Assembly (NCBI GenBank): GCA_030424645.1
Contig: JAUHWP010000005.1
Coordinates: 1 to 62,482 of the forward strand
DNA: 62,482 nt
Direction: 5' to 3'
Origin: Alphaproteobacteria bacterium
GTDB taxonomy: Bacteria; Pseudomonadota; Alphaproteobacteria; Rhodobacterales; Rhodobacteraceae
The notes beneath the pieces were generated by a model, which saw nothing but the letters and a program-made list of their open reading frames with translations, did no database searches and had not been told where the DNA came from. Every line of letters begins with the position of its first letter. The stretch's first letter is position 1. Positions 44,396-53,534 of this stretch are shown one piece after another. Made by a program: the position numbers and the translations under genes.

Positions 44396-47143
44396 ATGAC
44401 CATCTACAACGTAAGCAATGCGTCTGAGCTTTCTGCGGCAATCAGCAGCGCACAAGGCGGCGACACCATCAAGCTGGCTTCCGGGAACTACGGTGCGCTG
44501 AACCTGAGCAAACAGTTTTCGGACACGGTGACGATCACGTCGGCCGACCCCACACGGCCCGCGACTTTCTCGTCGGTTCAGGTGAACAACGCCGAGAACG
44601 TGACCTTCGACAACCTGAAATTCGACTATACCTACAAGAATGGCGATCCTGACTATCTGCAGGCCTTCGCAATCAACGGCAGTTCGCTGATCACCGTGCA
44701 AAACACGCAGATCCTGGGCGACGACGACAACACCGGCTATGGCACCGCCTGGGGCTTGACGGTGATCAATTCCGACAACGTGAACGTCATGAACAACGAG
44801 GTGTCGAACTGGCACCGCGGCGTGAAAATCCTGCAAAGCACCGACGTCAAGGTCGTGGGCAACGACGTGCACTCGATCAGTGGCGATGGCATGAACTTTG
44901 CCGATGTGCAGCGCGTTCTGATCGAAGACAACTATATCCATGACTTCGACTCGGACCCGGCATCGCCGTTCCACAAGGACATGATCCAGTTCTGGACAAC
45001 CGGCACCGACAGCCCCAGCACCGACATCGTGATCCGCGGCAATACGCTGGACATCGGGTCGGGCGCGTGGACCCAGTCGATCTTCATGCGCAACGAGCTG
45101 GTCGACCAGGGCCAGGCTGGCGCCAACATGTATTACAAGAACATCCTGATCGAAGATAACACGATCTATAACGCGCATGTTCACGGCATCACGGTTGGGG
45201 AAACCGTCAATCTGGCGATCCGCAACAACACCATCCTGCAAGCCGATGGTGACATGAGCAACGGCAACAACACTGGCCGCTCGGGCAGCATCATGACGCC
45301 GCGCCTCATCGTTTCGGACAATGCGAAACAGGTCACGATCGAAGGCAACATCACCTATGAAGTCGGCGGCTATAACGGCCAAAGCGGCTGGAACGTGAAC
45401 GACAACGTGATCGTTCAATACACCAATCCCGGCGCATCCAACTATGTGGGCAATCTGCTGGAAAGCACGGCCGGCCTGCAAGGCGGCGGCGCCCACAGCG
45501 CAACCGGCGTGACCGGCGGCATCATTGACACGCTGGATGCCGGTGCTGCGAAGGTCCAGCCCGAGTATCAGGGCGGTGGCCAGACTGGTGGCGGAAACCA
45601 GACCGGCGGTGGCGACCAGACCGGCGGTGGTGACCAGACCGGCGGTGGTGACCAGACCGGTGGTGGCGACCAAACCGGTGGCGGAAACCAGACCGGCGGT
45701 GGCAACCAAACCGGTGGTGGCAACCAGACCGGCGGTGGCAACCAAACCGGCGGTGGCAACCAGACCGGCGGTGACAACAGCGAAACCGACGAAACCCCGG
45801 TGGTTCAGGCCAACTATGTTCTGAACATGAAAAACCTGGCCGGCAACCGCTCTGCCCTGCAAGACGACGCGGTGGTCAGAAATGGCGCTGTGCAGATGGA
45901 CGGCAACAAGGACCACGTCTATCTGGGTCGTCTGGAAGAGTTTGAAAAGTCCGAGAAAATCGCGTTCTCGATCACCTATAACCAGGACGATTCCGATGGT
46001 GGCAGCCAACGTCTGCTGTGGAACCACATGAAGTTCGGCCTGACCCTGAAAGATGGTGACCTGCGGGTTCACGTGGCCAACGAAGAACGTCCGTTCTGGG
46101 AAGGCTTCTCGATCAAAGGGCTTGGCCTTGACGATCAGAAAGACCACAACATCGTCGTCATGGCCGATCAGGACACCGATCAGTTGCAGGTCTATGTCGA
46201 CGGCAAGCTGGTGCTTGACCAAGACGACGTTGACCTGAACTTTGTCGGCGCTGGCGGCGGCGAATGGGGCTGGTCGCTGGGCACCGCCTGGGACAGCTTC
46301 TTCGAAGGCGAAGTCAGCGACTTCCGCATCGGCACCAGCTTTGACATGGTCGATGGTGAAGTCGACGGTGGCGATCAGACCGGCGGTGGCGAACAAACCG
46401 ATGGTGATGATGACCAAACCGGCGGCGGTGAGCAGACCGGTGGTGGTGATCAAACCGGCGGCAATGATCAAACCGAGAACGAAGACGAAGACGACAACGA
46501 TGACGGTGGTCCGACCTTCCCCGACGAAGAAGTTGTTGTGGCCGACGGCATTGTCGTTGACGACCACACGATCGACTTCGGCTCTCTGATCGGCGACCAC
46601 TATGCCCTGGGCGACGATGCAAAAGTCATCGGCGATGGCGACGGCGTCCGTCTGGATGGCGATCGCGATCACGTCTATCTTGGTCGTCTGCAGGAATTCG
46701 AGGACACCGATCAGCTGACCTTCGCGGTGGAATACAACCGCAACTCGGTTGATGGCGACACCGAACGTCTGGTCTGGAACCACATGAAGTTTGGTGTGGC
46801 GCTGGAAGGCGATGGTCTGCGGATCCATGTGGCCAACGAAGATCGCCCGTTCTGGGAAGGCTTCAAGGTCGACAATCTTGGCCTGGACGACACGGACAGC
46901 CACGAGATCGTCGTGATGGCGGATGCCGATGCAGATATGCTGCAAGTGTTCGTCGACGACCAACTGGTGCTGGAACGTGCCGACCTTGATCTGGACTTTG
47001 TCGGCGCTGGCGGCGGCGAATGGGGTTGGTCGCTGGGCACCGAATGGGATCGCCACTTCGAAGGCGATGTCACCCATTTCGCCCTGGAAGCAGACGCCCA
47101 GTTTGTTGACACCACGGTTCCCGAACCGGAACTTCTGGGCTAA
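44396..47143 (+). CDS. Right-handed beta-helix protein with Gly-rich repeats and duplicated C-terminal domain
   Basis: The 915-residue protein has three parts. Residues 1-390 form a parallel beta-helix (VKILQSTDVKVVGNDVHSIS, then VLIEDNYIHDFD and IVIRGNTLDIGS), a fold of polysaccharide lyases and epimerases. Residues 392-460 are about 11 copies of TGGGNQ or TGGGDQ. Two homologous domains follow, at about 475-650 and 735-905, sharing DHVYLGRL, WNHMKFG, RPFWEGF and FVGAGGGEWGWSLGT; they look like concanavalin/LamG-type sugar-binding sandwiches. A second acidic TGGG linker lies between them. No signal peptide is visible, so type I or other leaderless export is likely. The neighbours suggest it trims or binds the exopolysaccharide; the enzyme activity is not readable. 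Confidence 0.88.
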   Translation: MTIYNVSNASELSAAISSAQGGDTIKLASGNYGALNLSKQFSDTVTITSADPTRPATFSSVQVNNAENVTFDNLKFDYTYKNGDPDYLQAFAINGSSLITVQNTQILGDDDNTGYGTAWGLTVINSDNVNVMNNEVSNWHRGVKILQSTDVKVVGNDVHSISGDGMNFADVQRVLIEDNYIHDFDSDPASPFHKDMIQFWTTGTDSPSTDIVIRGNTLDIGSGAWTQSIFMRNELVDQGQAGANMYYKNILIEDNTIYNAHVHGITVGETVNLAIRNNTILQADGDMSNGNNTGRSGSIMTPRLIVSDNAKQVTIEGNITYEVGGYNGQSGWNVNDNVIVQYTNPGASNYVGNLLESTAGLQGGGAHSATGVTGGIIDTLDAGAAKVQPEYQGGGQTGGGNQTGGGDQTGGGDQTGGGDQTGGGDQTGGGNQTGGGNQTGGGNQTGGGNQTGGGNQTGGDNSETDETPVVQANYVLNMKNLAGNRSALQDDAVVRNGAVQMDGNKDHVYLGRLEEFEKSEKIAFSITYNQDDSDGGSQRLLWNHMKFGLTLKDGDLRVHVANEERPFWEGFSIKGLGLDDQKDHNIVVMADQDTDQLQVYVDGKLVLDQDDVDLNFVGAGGGEWGWSLGTAWDSFFEGEVSDFRIGTSFDMVDGEVDGGDQTGGGEQTDGDDDQTGGGEQTGGGDQTGGNDQTENEDEDDNDDGGPTFPDEEVVVADGIVVDDHTIDFGSLIGDHYALGDDAKVIGDGDGVRLDGDRDHVYLGRLQEFEDTDQLTFAVEYNRNSVDGDTERLVWNHMKFGVALEGDGLRIHVANEDRPFWEGFKVDNLGLDDTDSHEIVVMADADADMLQVFVDDQLVLERADLDLDFVGAGGGEWGWSLGTEWDRHFEGDVTHFALEADAQFVDTTVPEPELLG
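45575..45778 (+). repeat. 18-bp coding tandem repeat
   Basis: About 11 units of ACCGGCGGTGGCGACCAG and its variants (AAC for GAC, GGT for GGC, CAA for CAG) encode (TGGG[N/D]Q)n. Copies differ mostly at silent or N/D positions. A shorter, degenerate array at 46370-46490 encodes GGGDQT/GGGEQT units. Such arrays can change length by slippage or recombination. Confidence 0.93.
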
Positions 47144-47162
47144 GCCCGCATAAAACAAGATG

Positions 47163-47198
47163 AAAGCGCCCTGTTCCCATGGAAGAGGGCGCTTTTTT
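47163..47198. terminator. Terminator between the convergent beta-helix and DegT genes
   Basis: The stem AAAGCGCCCT (47163-47172) pairs with AGGGCGCTTT (47186-47195) and is followed by further T residues; the A-run on the left lets it work for the minus strand as well. Confidence 0.87.
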
Positions 47199-47216
47199 CA
47201 TGCGTGGCGCCTCGGT

Positions 47217-48389
47217 TCAGGACCGGCCAGCACGGGCAAGTGCCGCGGTCAGCTCGGACACGATAAGGGCGATGTGCCGCCTGTCCAGGTGCTGTCCACA
47301 GGGCAGCGACAAAACGTGGTCTTTCAGAAACTGCGCATCGTCAAACCCATCCCAGGTCAGCTTTCGGTGATAGCCCGACCACCACGGGGTTGCGGCAATG
47401 GCACGCGCCGACAGGCAGGCCGCCAGCGCATCCCGATCATCGACCAGAACCGGATAGGACAACGGGCACGCGGTTTCGGGCAAGGTCGGATAAAGCGGGG
47501 TCACGCCCACGATATCCGACAGAATCTCTTGATAGGTCGTGAAATTCTCTCGGCGGCGGGCGCGGGTGCGCATCGGGTTGAACGATGACAGCGCCCGTCT
47601 GGTAAACCCGCTGATTCGGCTGCGGCACAGGGCCGGATCGAAGTAATAGCCCGGTGGCATGTCGCTGTGCCCCCCCGTCCCCGCACTGGGCACCGGCGCG
47701 GCGCGACCCCTGCGCCGCCACAGGGCCAGCCGCTTCAGATTTCGCGCGCCCGACACCGCCTCGAGCCCCATGCGCAGCAGCGGTTTGCGCAGAAGCGACG
47801 CGGGGGGGGGCTGATCGAACGGGTGCGGAAACTCAAGGTGATCCGAATTCAGCACAATCGCCCCGCCCGCCAGAACGGGAAACAGCTTGTAAAAGCAAAA
47901 GACACTGACATCGCCCGCAAACCCCTCGGCGGGGTGAACGCCGCTCAACAGGCTCAGCGCGCAATCTTCGATCAGCAGCAGCCCGTGTTCATCGCACAGC
48001 GCCCGGATCGCGGCGGTGTCGGGTTGCAGCATCCCGAAATAATGCGTCAGGTAGATCGCCTTGGTGCCCGGCGTGATCCGCCGCGCCATATCGTCCAGAT
48101 CGGGCCGCGTCTGGCGGTCAACCCGGTAAAATCCGATATCCAGACCGGCCGCCAACAGCGGGTCCAGTTCCGATCCGCAATTATAGGCCGGGGCAAGCAC
48201 CCGGTCGCCCGGCTGAAGACCCAGTATGTCACAGGCTTCGCGCAGGGCCGTGCGGGTATTGAAACTGTAACGCACCCGCCGCCCGTCGAACAACGGCGTC
48301 AAGCCCCCACCCGGATCGCGGGACAGCAAGGACCAAAGCGATGGCGTGGGATCGCCGCAGTCCAGATGCAGGCGCGTCAGGTCAGTCAT
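47217..48389 (-). CDS. DegT/DnrJ/EryC1-family PLP-dependent enzyme
   Basis: The 390-residue protein has the fold type I PLP features of sugar aminotransferases: RTALREACDILGLQPGDRVL, APAYNCGSELDPLLAAG, LLLIEDCALSLLSG (the Asp that holds the pyridine nitrogen) and the Lys in VFCFYKLFPVLAGGAIVLN. It may make an amino sugar or act on another polymer precursor. It overlaps the FemAB-like gene upstream by 8 bp, showing coupled translation. The Lys context FYKLFP differs from the usual SF(S/H)xxK, so the exact reaction is open. Confidence 0.85.
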   Translation of the reverse strand: MTDLTRLHLDCGDPTPSLWSLLSRDPGGGLTPLFDGRRVRYSFNTRTALREACDILGLQPGDRVLAPAYNCGSELDPLLAAGLDIGFYRVDRQTRPDLDDMARRITPGTKAIYLTHYFGMLQPDTAAIRALCDEHGLLLIEDCALSLLSGVHPAEGFAGDVSVFCFYKLFPVLAGGAIVLNSDHLEFPHPFDQPPPASLLRKPLLRMGLEAVSGARNLKRLALWRRRGRAAPVPSAGTGGHSDMPPGYYFDPALCRSRISGFTRRALSSFNPMRTRARRRENFTTYQEILSDIVGVTPLYPTLPETACPLSYPVLVDDRDALAACLSARAIAATPWWSGYHRKLTWDGFDDAQFLKDHVLSLPCGQHLDRRHIALIVSELTAALARAGRS

Positions 48390-49467
48390 GATCCAGCCCC
48401 TTGAAGGCCCGATACCGCCGCCGCGCAGCGGCTTTCAGCAGCTCTTTCCCGTTCCCCGTCAGATGCAGGATCGGATTTACAGTCCGGCACCGTTCGCCGA
48501 TCCGAATGGCCGCTTCGGGGGCAAGCTCCGATTTATACTTGTAGACATTGTATTTCTTGTCCGATTTGTCCGTCGTTTCGCGATATTCCTCGACATCGAA
48601 GCGAACACAGCCGTGATCGCGCGCCCAAGTCATCCCCTCAAGCCACAAAAGCGGCGAGATCCTGAGGTTCTTCAGCGCGTGCAAAAGCTCGGTTTCCGTG
48701 GTGAAATGACGTCCATGGGCGGTATGGGCACTGCGATACATCAACAGGCCGCTGATGAACCTGTCATCGCTGAACGCGCCCAGCAGCATCCCGATATCGC
48801 CGTCTTTGTAAACGTCTTCGAAGCTTTGCAGGAAACTGTCTTCGGCCAGCCGGAACAACCCGCGCCCCACGCGAAGGCGGTTCAGGCTGTGCAGGAATTC
48901 CCGCGCCCCTTCGGTGGTCGTGATCGGTCGCACGGTGACACCGGCGCGTTCCGCCCGTCGCACCTCGCGCCGCGCGCTTTTCGAAAAGCGCGACATGATC
49001 ACATCGGGTTCAGGGGCGATGTCGATCAATCCGGTGTCACGGAACACGCCATCGCTGGACAGGGAAAACCGGTTTGTTTCCAACAGGGTATGAAGCGCCC
49101 GCGCATCGTCGCCAAGCCAATAGGGGGTGATCCTGATCCGGCCGATCCGGGCAATTTCCGGGTGGGCGCAGGCGGCGTTCAGGAACGCGATCATGGCCTC
49201 GCTGTCATTGCAGACCGGACCGCTCAGGAATATGCCATCACGAAATCGCGAGGTCAGGACCGGATGGCGCGTCAGGGACAAAAGGCCAACCCCGGCCAGC
49301 ACCCCGCCAACACGCCCCAGCACGAACAACACATCCGCACCGCCCACCCGTTCAGTCGTGGCGAAGCGGCGATCCTGTCTTGGATGCTGAAACCGAGAGC
49401 TTGCCAGGAACGCATCCCACTCCGCCGCCTGTTCCGGCCCCAGTTCCCGCACGCATTCGATGTCCAT
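48382..49467 (-). CDS. FemAB/GNAT-like acyltransferase
   Basis: The 361-residue protein belongs to the GNAT-fold FemAB-like group: FSKSARREVRRAERAGVTVR matches the (S)K..RR.(I)..A...G(V) pattern, and GLLMYRSAHTAHGRHFTTET with NLRISPLLWLEGMTWARDHG the C-terminal half. FemAB enzymes add amino acids to cell wall precursors, and related proteins are common in exosortase/exopolysaccharide loci. The ATG at 49467 avoids a hydrophobic leader that is not conserved. It is one of three such genes in this locus. Confidence 0.82.
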   Translation of the reverse strand: MDIECVRELGPEQAAEWDAFLASSRFQHPRQDRRFATTERVGGADVLFVLGRVGGVLAGVGLLSLTRHPVLTSRFRDGIFLSGPVCNDSEAMIAFLNAACAHPEIARIGRIRITPYWLGDDARALHTLLETNRFSLSSDGVFRDTGLIDIAPEPDVIMSRFSKSARREVRRAERAGVTVRPITTTEGAREFLHSLNRLRVGRGLFRLAEDSFLQSFEDVYKDGDIGMLLGAFSDDRFISGLLMYRSAHTAHGRHFTTETELLHALKNLRISPLLWLEGMTWARDHGCVRFDVEEYRETTDKSDKKYNVYKYKSELAPEAAIRIGERCRTVNPILHLTGNGKELLKAAARRRYRAFKGLDHD

Positions 49468-49635
49468 AAGGATTCCCGACAAAAAACGATAGGCGACGCA
49501 ATATCGTCGCATTCAATTGAAATTATAGGCCAGACAGTGGATACCTGAGCCAGAAATGCGTTTGAAACATATTATATCAGTCTATGTAACGTAAAATAAT
49601 AGATATTTGGTTGTTGTTTAAGAGATACTTTACGA
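49468..49635. promoter_or_regulatory. AT-rich divergent promoter region
   Basis: This 168-bp gap between the FemAB-like gene (minus) and the GT2 gene (plus) is strongly AT-rich (for example ACGTAAAATAATAGATATTTGG near 49590) and should hold promoters for both polysaccharide operons. No specific box was assigned. Confidence 0.5.
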
Positions 49636-50616
49636 ATGAAGGTTGCAAATACCCCGAATGAGATTGATGGCGACCGGTTCGCGGTCTCGGTGATCATCGT
49701 GAACTGGAACACCCGCGACCTGCTGCGGGATTGTTTGCAGTCGATCATCGACCAGACCAGCGCCAGTTGCGAGTTGATCGTGGTCGACAATGCCAGCGCG
49801 GATGGATCGGCCGATATGGTGCGGGCGGAATTTCCTGACGCTGTGCTGATTGCCAATGACCAGAACAACGGGTTCGCCGCGGCAAACAATCAGGGGCTGG
49901 CGGTGGCGCGCGGGGCGCATGTGCTGCTTCTGAACCCGGACACGATCATTCTGGACGGGGCCATCGACAAGATGCTGGACTGGCTGGCGCGTCACCCGGA
50001 TGTGGGCTGCGTCGGCTGTCAGGTGCTGGAAGGCCCGGAGGTGATCCAGCGCACGGGCTTTGCCGAACCCGGCCTTTTGAACCTGTTGATCGTCAGCCTT
50101 GGCCTGATGCGGCTGGACGGGATACACCCGTTCTTTGGCCGCCCGTGGTATACCGATTGGGATCGCAAATCCGAACGCGACGTGGATGTGGTGTCGGGCA
50201 TGTTCATGCTGGTCCCGCGTCCTGTGCTGGATCAGGTCGGGCCACTGGACGATGCCTATTTCGTGTATTCCGAGGAAGCCGACTGGTGCTATCGCATCCG
50301 TCAGGCCGGGTGGCGCTGCGTGTTCACGCCCGAGGCGCAGATCATCCATCTGGACGGCGGGTCGAAAAGCACCTCACAAATCCGGTCGCGCATGTATGTG
50401 CAGATGCAGAAAAGCCATCTGATCTATTCGCGCAAGCATCACGGGACGCTGGGCTATCTGGGGGCCAAGCTGATCTATATCCTGTCGGCGGCGTTGCGGC
50501 TGGTGGTGTTTGGTGCGTTGCGGCTTGTGCGCAGCGATGCCGAAACCAAGGCGAAGGTGCGCTTGTCGCTGGCCTCGCTTCAATATCTGCTTCTGGGGAA
50601 GGAGCCGATGTCCTGA
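49636..50616 (+). CDS. Glycosyltransferase family 2
   Basis: The 326-residue enzyme has a GT-A fold: VSVIIVNWNTRDLLRDCLQS, then ELIVVDNASADGSADMVRAE, NNGFAAANNQGLAVARGAHV and the metal-binding LLLNPDTIIL. It resembles WcaE/rhamnosyltransferase-type enzymes that extend surface polysaccharides. A C-terminal helix region (LGAKLIYILSAALRLVVFGA) suggests membrane association. Its TGA overlaps the ATG of the next gene by one base. Confidence 0.92.
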   Translation: MKVANTPNEIDGDRFAVSVIIVNWNTRDLLRDCLQSIIDQTSASCELIVVDNASADGSADMVRAEFPDAVLIANDQNNGFAAANNQGLAVARGAHVLLLNPDTIILDGAIDKMLDWLARHPDVGCVGCQVLEGPEVIQRTGFAEPGLLNLLIVSLGLMRLDGIHPFFGRPWYTDWDRKSERDVDVVSGMFMLVPRPVLDQVGPLDDAYFVYSEEADWCYRIRQAGWRCVFTPEAQIIHLDGGSKSTSQIRSRMYVQMQKSHLIYSRKHHGTLGYLGAKLIYILSAALRLVVFGALRLVRSDAETKAKVRLSLASLQYLLLGKEPMS

Positions 50617-51806
50617 TGGCGGGTTTTGACCACGAGTGGCTGGACGACCCGGACGCGGTGCTGGCGCTGTCCGATGAATGGGACGCGCTCGCCAACCAGA
50701 CCGGCGCGGATATCTATCTGACGCCGGGGTGGTTCGGGGTCTGGTGGCGCCATTTCGGGCAGAACCGCCGCCTGCGCTGTCTGGTTCTGCGTCAGGCAGG
50801 TGCGCTTGTCGGCGTCCTGCCCTTCAGCATCGAACGCATCTGGGCGGGACCAGTGCCGCTGACGCTGGCCCGGCTGGCCGGGACCGATCCACATTGCCTG
50901 ATCTTTACCTTGCCCGTTCAGCCCGACGCCATGGGCGCGGCATGGACCACCGCCTGCGCGGGGCTTCTGGATAGGGGGCTGGCCGATGCGATCAGCCTGA
51001 CGCCGGTGTCGGACCTGTCGCAGATGCTGGCGGCAGCACGCGCCACCGCCGATCTGCCATCCGTCGATCTGACCGAACAGCCCGCCGGAGCACACACGGT
51101 CTTTGACCTGCCCGATAAGTTTGACAGCTATCTTGCCAGCCTGTCCAAGAAACGCCGCAGCCAGTATCGCCGCGATGTGAAGGGGCTTGAGGCCGCGTTC
51201 GACATGACCACCCGCATGGACATTCCAGACGCCGACGCATTTGCGGAATTCATCACCTTTCACAACATCCAGTGGCAGGCCGTCGGCAAGGGCGGTCATT
51301 TCCATGATTGGCCGGGCAGCAGCGCATTCTATCAGGAACTTTCAGACAGGCTGGCTGACAAGCAACAGGTGCAGTTTCACACCCAGATGGGGGCCGACGG
51401 GCCGCTGGCCACTCAATTTGCCCTTGTCGCCGGGCAAACCTGCCACTGGCGCCTGCCCGCCCGCAGCCTGGACGAGACCGCCGACAAGCTGAGCATCGGC
51501 AAGGTCGGGTTGGTGCAGATGATCGAAAGCATGATCGAACAGGGCGTCACCCGGATCGAAGGCGGGATGGGCAGCTATCCCTACAAGCTGTCTTACGGCG
51601 GTCGCATGGTCGATGTGCACCGCATCGTCCTGTCGCGCGCCACGGGTGGGGTGCGGATGCGGCTGAACCTGATGCTGAAATGGGCCGAACTGGTCAATTT
51701 CCTTTATTACCGGCTGTGGTTCATCAAGCTGGCACCGCGGATCCGGGCGCGCACCGGGATGGGGTTTCATGCCCTGTCCCGCCACTGGATCAGGACGCGG
51801 ATATAA
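50616..51806 (+). CDS. GNAT/FemAB-like acyltransferase (BcsL/CelD type)
   Basis: The 396-residue protein has the CelD-like acetyltransferase pattern: GADIYLTPGWFGVWWRHFGQ near the N-terminus, the hallmark SLSKKRRSQYRRDVKGLE in the middle and TRIEGGMGSYPYKLSYG near the end. Such proteins are found in many exopolysaccharide and cellulose loci and are thought to add acyl or aminoacyl groups. Its start overlaps the GT2 stop (TGATG) and has GGGGAAGGAG 13-22 nt upstream; it is followed 8 bp later by a third FemAB-like gene. Confidence 0.84.
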   Translation: MAGFDHEWLDDPDAVLALSDEWDALANQTGADIYLTPGWFGVWWRHFGQNRRLRCLVLRQAGALVGVLPFSIERIWAGPVPLTLARLAGTDPHCLIFTLPVQPDAMGAAWTTACAGLLDRGLADAISLTPVSDLSQMLAAARATADLPSVDLTEQPAGAHTVFDLPDKFDSYLASLSKKRRSQYRRDVKGLEAAFDMTTRMDIPDADAFAEFITFHNIQWQAVGKGGHFHDWPGSSAFYQELSDRLADKQQVQFHTQMGADGPLATQFALVAGQTCHWRLPARSLDETADKLSIGKVGLVQMIESMIEQGVTRIEGGMGSYPYKLSYGGRMVDVHRIVLSRATGGVRMRLNLMLKWAELVNFLYYRLWFIKLAPRIRARTGMGFHALSRHWIRTRI

Positions 51807-51814
51807 GGGGTCAC

Positions 51815-52843
51815 ATGGTTACGACACGCTATATCACGGCTGACGAATGGCCCGACATCGCGGCCCGGTTTCGCGACCTGAGCTTCGAGCAAAGCCTGAC
51901 CTATGGGCAGGCGGCAGCCCGGCGGATCGGTGGGAAGTTGACGTTTCTGGTGGTTGAAGACGGCGCGGACATCATCGCGGCCACCAGCGTGCGGCTAAAG
52001 ACCATTCCCGGCCTTGGGCGCGGGATCGCATGGATCCCCTCTGGCCCGCTGGTCCTGCCGGTCAGCGGCGACGACCCCGACACCGCGCGGCTGCAAGCGA
52101 TCCTGACCGCGCTGCGCGACCGGCTTTGCGGGGCCGAAGGTCACGTGCTGCGGCTGCGGTTTTCGGGGATTGCCCTGCACGACAAGAACAAGCTCGATCC
52201 GCTGGCCGCCACCTGCGGCTATCGCCCGACCGGCAAGGTGCCGTCTTACCTGTCCTTCGCGATGGATCTGCACAAAGACCACGACACGATGCTGAAGGAA
52301 CTGATGGGGAAATGGCGCACCGATCTGCGCTATGCATGGAAATCCGATCTGGCGTTGGACAGCGGGCATTCGCCTGAGCTGCAAGCCCGGTTTCTGCGGC
52401 TGTTTGCCGACATCCAGAAGGAAAAGGGATTTCAGCCCGACATCACGCCCGAGTTCCATTTTGCCCTGTCCGGCGACGATCTGCGCTATGACATCCTGAT
52501 CGCCACCAAGGATGGCGAGGATCTGGCCGGGATCGTCATCGGCACATCCGGCAAGGTCGCGACCTATCTGTTCGGCGCCACCGCCGATGCGGGCCGCCGT
52601 TTGCGCGCCGGGTTCTTCCTGACATGGGAAGGCATCAACCTGTCGCGGTCGCGCGGGTTGGACTGGTATGATCTGGGCGGCGTGGATTTCGACGCAAACC
52701 CCGCCGTTGCCCGGTTCAAGGACCGGATGAATGGCACGCCGATCGACGCCGCCGGCCCTTACGAGGCACGGCCCTCCCAGCCCTGGGCGGCACTGGTGCT
52801 GGGGGTCGAGGCCGCCTATGGTCGCCTGAAAGGACGTGGTTAG
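51815..52843 (+). CDS. FemAB/GNAT-like acyltransferase
   Basis: The 342-residue protein again shows FemAB features: FEQSLTYGQAAARRIGGKL, MLKELMGKWRTDLRYAWKSD, the GIVIGTSGKVATYLFGATAD strand and LSRSRGLDWYDLGGVDFDAN. It overlaps neither neighbour (8 bp before, 1 bp after) but is clearly in the same operon, so at least two FemAB-like enzymes work next to the GT2 and deacetylase. Lipid II glycyltransferase-like chemistry is typical for this fold, but the acceptor here is unknown. Confidence 0.84.
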   Translation: MVTTRYITADEWPDIAARFRDLSFEQSLTYGQAAARRIGGKLTFLVVEDGADIIAATSVRLKTIPGLGRGIAWIPSGPLVLPVSGDDPDTARLQAILTALRDRLCGAEGHVLRLRFSGIALHDKNKLDPLAATCGYRPTGKVPSYLSFAMDLHKDHDTMLKELMGKWRTDLRYAWKSDLALDSGHSPELQARFLRLFADIQKEKGFQPDITPEFHFALSGDDLRYDILIATKDGEDLAGIVIGTSGKVATYLFGATADAGRRLRAGFFLTWEGINLSRSRGLDWYDLGGVDFDANPAVARFKDRMNGTPIDAAGPYEARPSQPWAALVLGVEAAYGRLKGRG

Positions 52844-52844
52844 C

Positions 52845-53510
52845 ATGACGGTCGGCATCATCTTTCACGGCATCGGCACCCCCAAGCGCACGATGGAGCC
52901 GGGCGAAGCGCCCTATTGGATCACCGAAGACCAGTTCCGCCGCGTGCTGGACATGATCGCGGCACAACCCGACCCCGCCCAGGTCAGGATCAGCTTTGAC
53001 GACAGCAATATCTCGGACCTTGATATCGGGTTGCCTGAACTGACCGCGCGCGGCTTGGTGGCGGATTTCTTCGTGCTGACCGGGCGGATCGGGCAGGCCG
53101 GATCACTGGATGCGTCTGACATTCGGACGCTGCAGGACCAGGGCATGACCATCGGCAGCCACGGGATCGACCACCTGAACTGGGCCAGCCTGCCTGCCGA
53201 CAAACTGCACCACGAACTGACCGAGTCGCGTGCCGTGCTAGAGGAAATCTGTGGGCAGCCTGTCACCAGTGCCGGCATCCCGTTCGGCGGCTATAACGCG
53301 GCGGTTCTGAAGGCGCTGCGGCAGGCCGGATACACCTGCGCCTATTCCAGCGATTGCGGCAGGATGAACCCGACCGCGTTTCTGCGGCCAAGGGCGTCGG
53401 TGCAGGGAAAGATGACCGACGCCGGTTTCCGCGCACTGGTCGCGGGACATCTGTCCCTGAAACGCAGGTTGCGCCGCTTTGTCGGCATGACCCGCAAACG
53501 GTTGACCTAA
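52845..53510 (+). CDS. NodB-type polysaccharide deacetylase
   Basis: The 221-residue protein shows the NodB pattern: RISFDDSNISDLDIGLPELT (Asp-Asp; the usual FDDG is FDDS here), MTIGSHGIDHLNWASLPAD (two zinc His) and GIPFGGYNAAVLKAL. It probably removes N-acetyl groups from the polysaccharide or from its lipid-linked precursor; no signal peptide is visible, so it may act in the cytoplasm. It is the last gene of the plus-strand operon and converges with the next gene, with 24 bp between them. Confidence 0.87.
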   Translation: MTVGIIFHGIGTPKRTMEPGEAPYWITEDQFRRVLDMIAAQPDPAQVRISFDDSNISDLDIGLPELTARGLVADFFVLTGRIGQAGSLDASDIRTLQDQGMTIGSHGIDHLNWASLPADKLHHELTESRAVLEEICGQPVTSAGIPFGGYNAAVLKALRQAGYTCAYSSDCGRMNPTAFLRPRASVQGKMTDAGFRALVAGHLSLKRRLRRFVGMTRKRLT

Positions 53511-53534
53511 GGCGTTTCGCTTCGATCCCGCAGG

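Noticed and set aside
45575-45778. Possible CRISPR-like array
   Set aside because: Units are contiguous 18-mers without spacers, in frame with the protein.
44321-47158. A 945-residue open frame antisense to the beta-helix gene, rich in TAGL/TTGL repeats
   Set aside because: It is the mirror of the TGGG repeats and of the strong codon bias; the plus strand has a recognisable fold and domain duplication, and the antisense peptide resembles no family.
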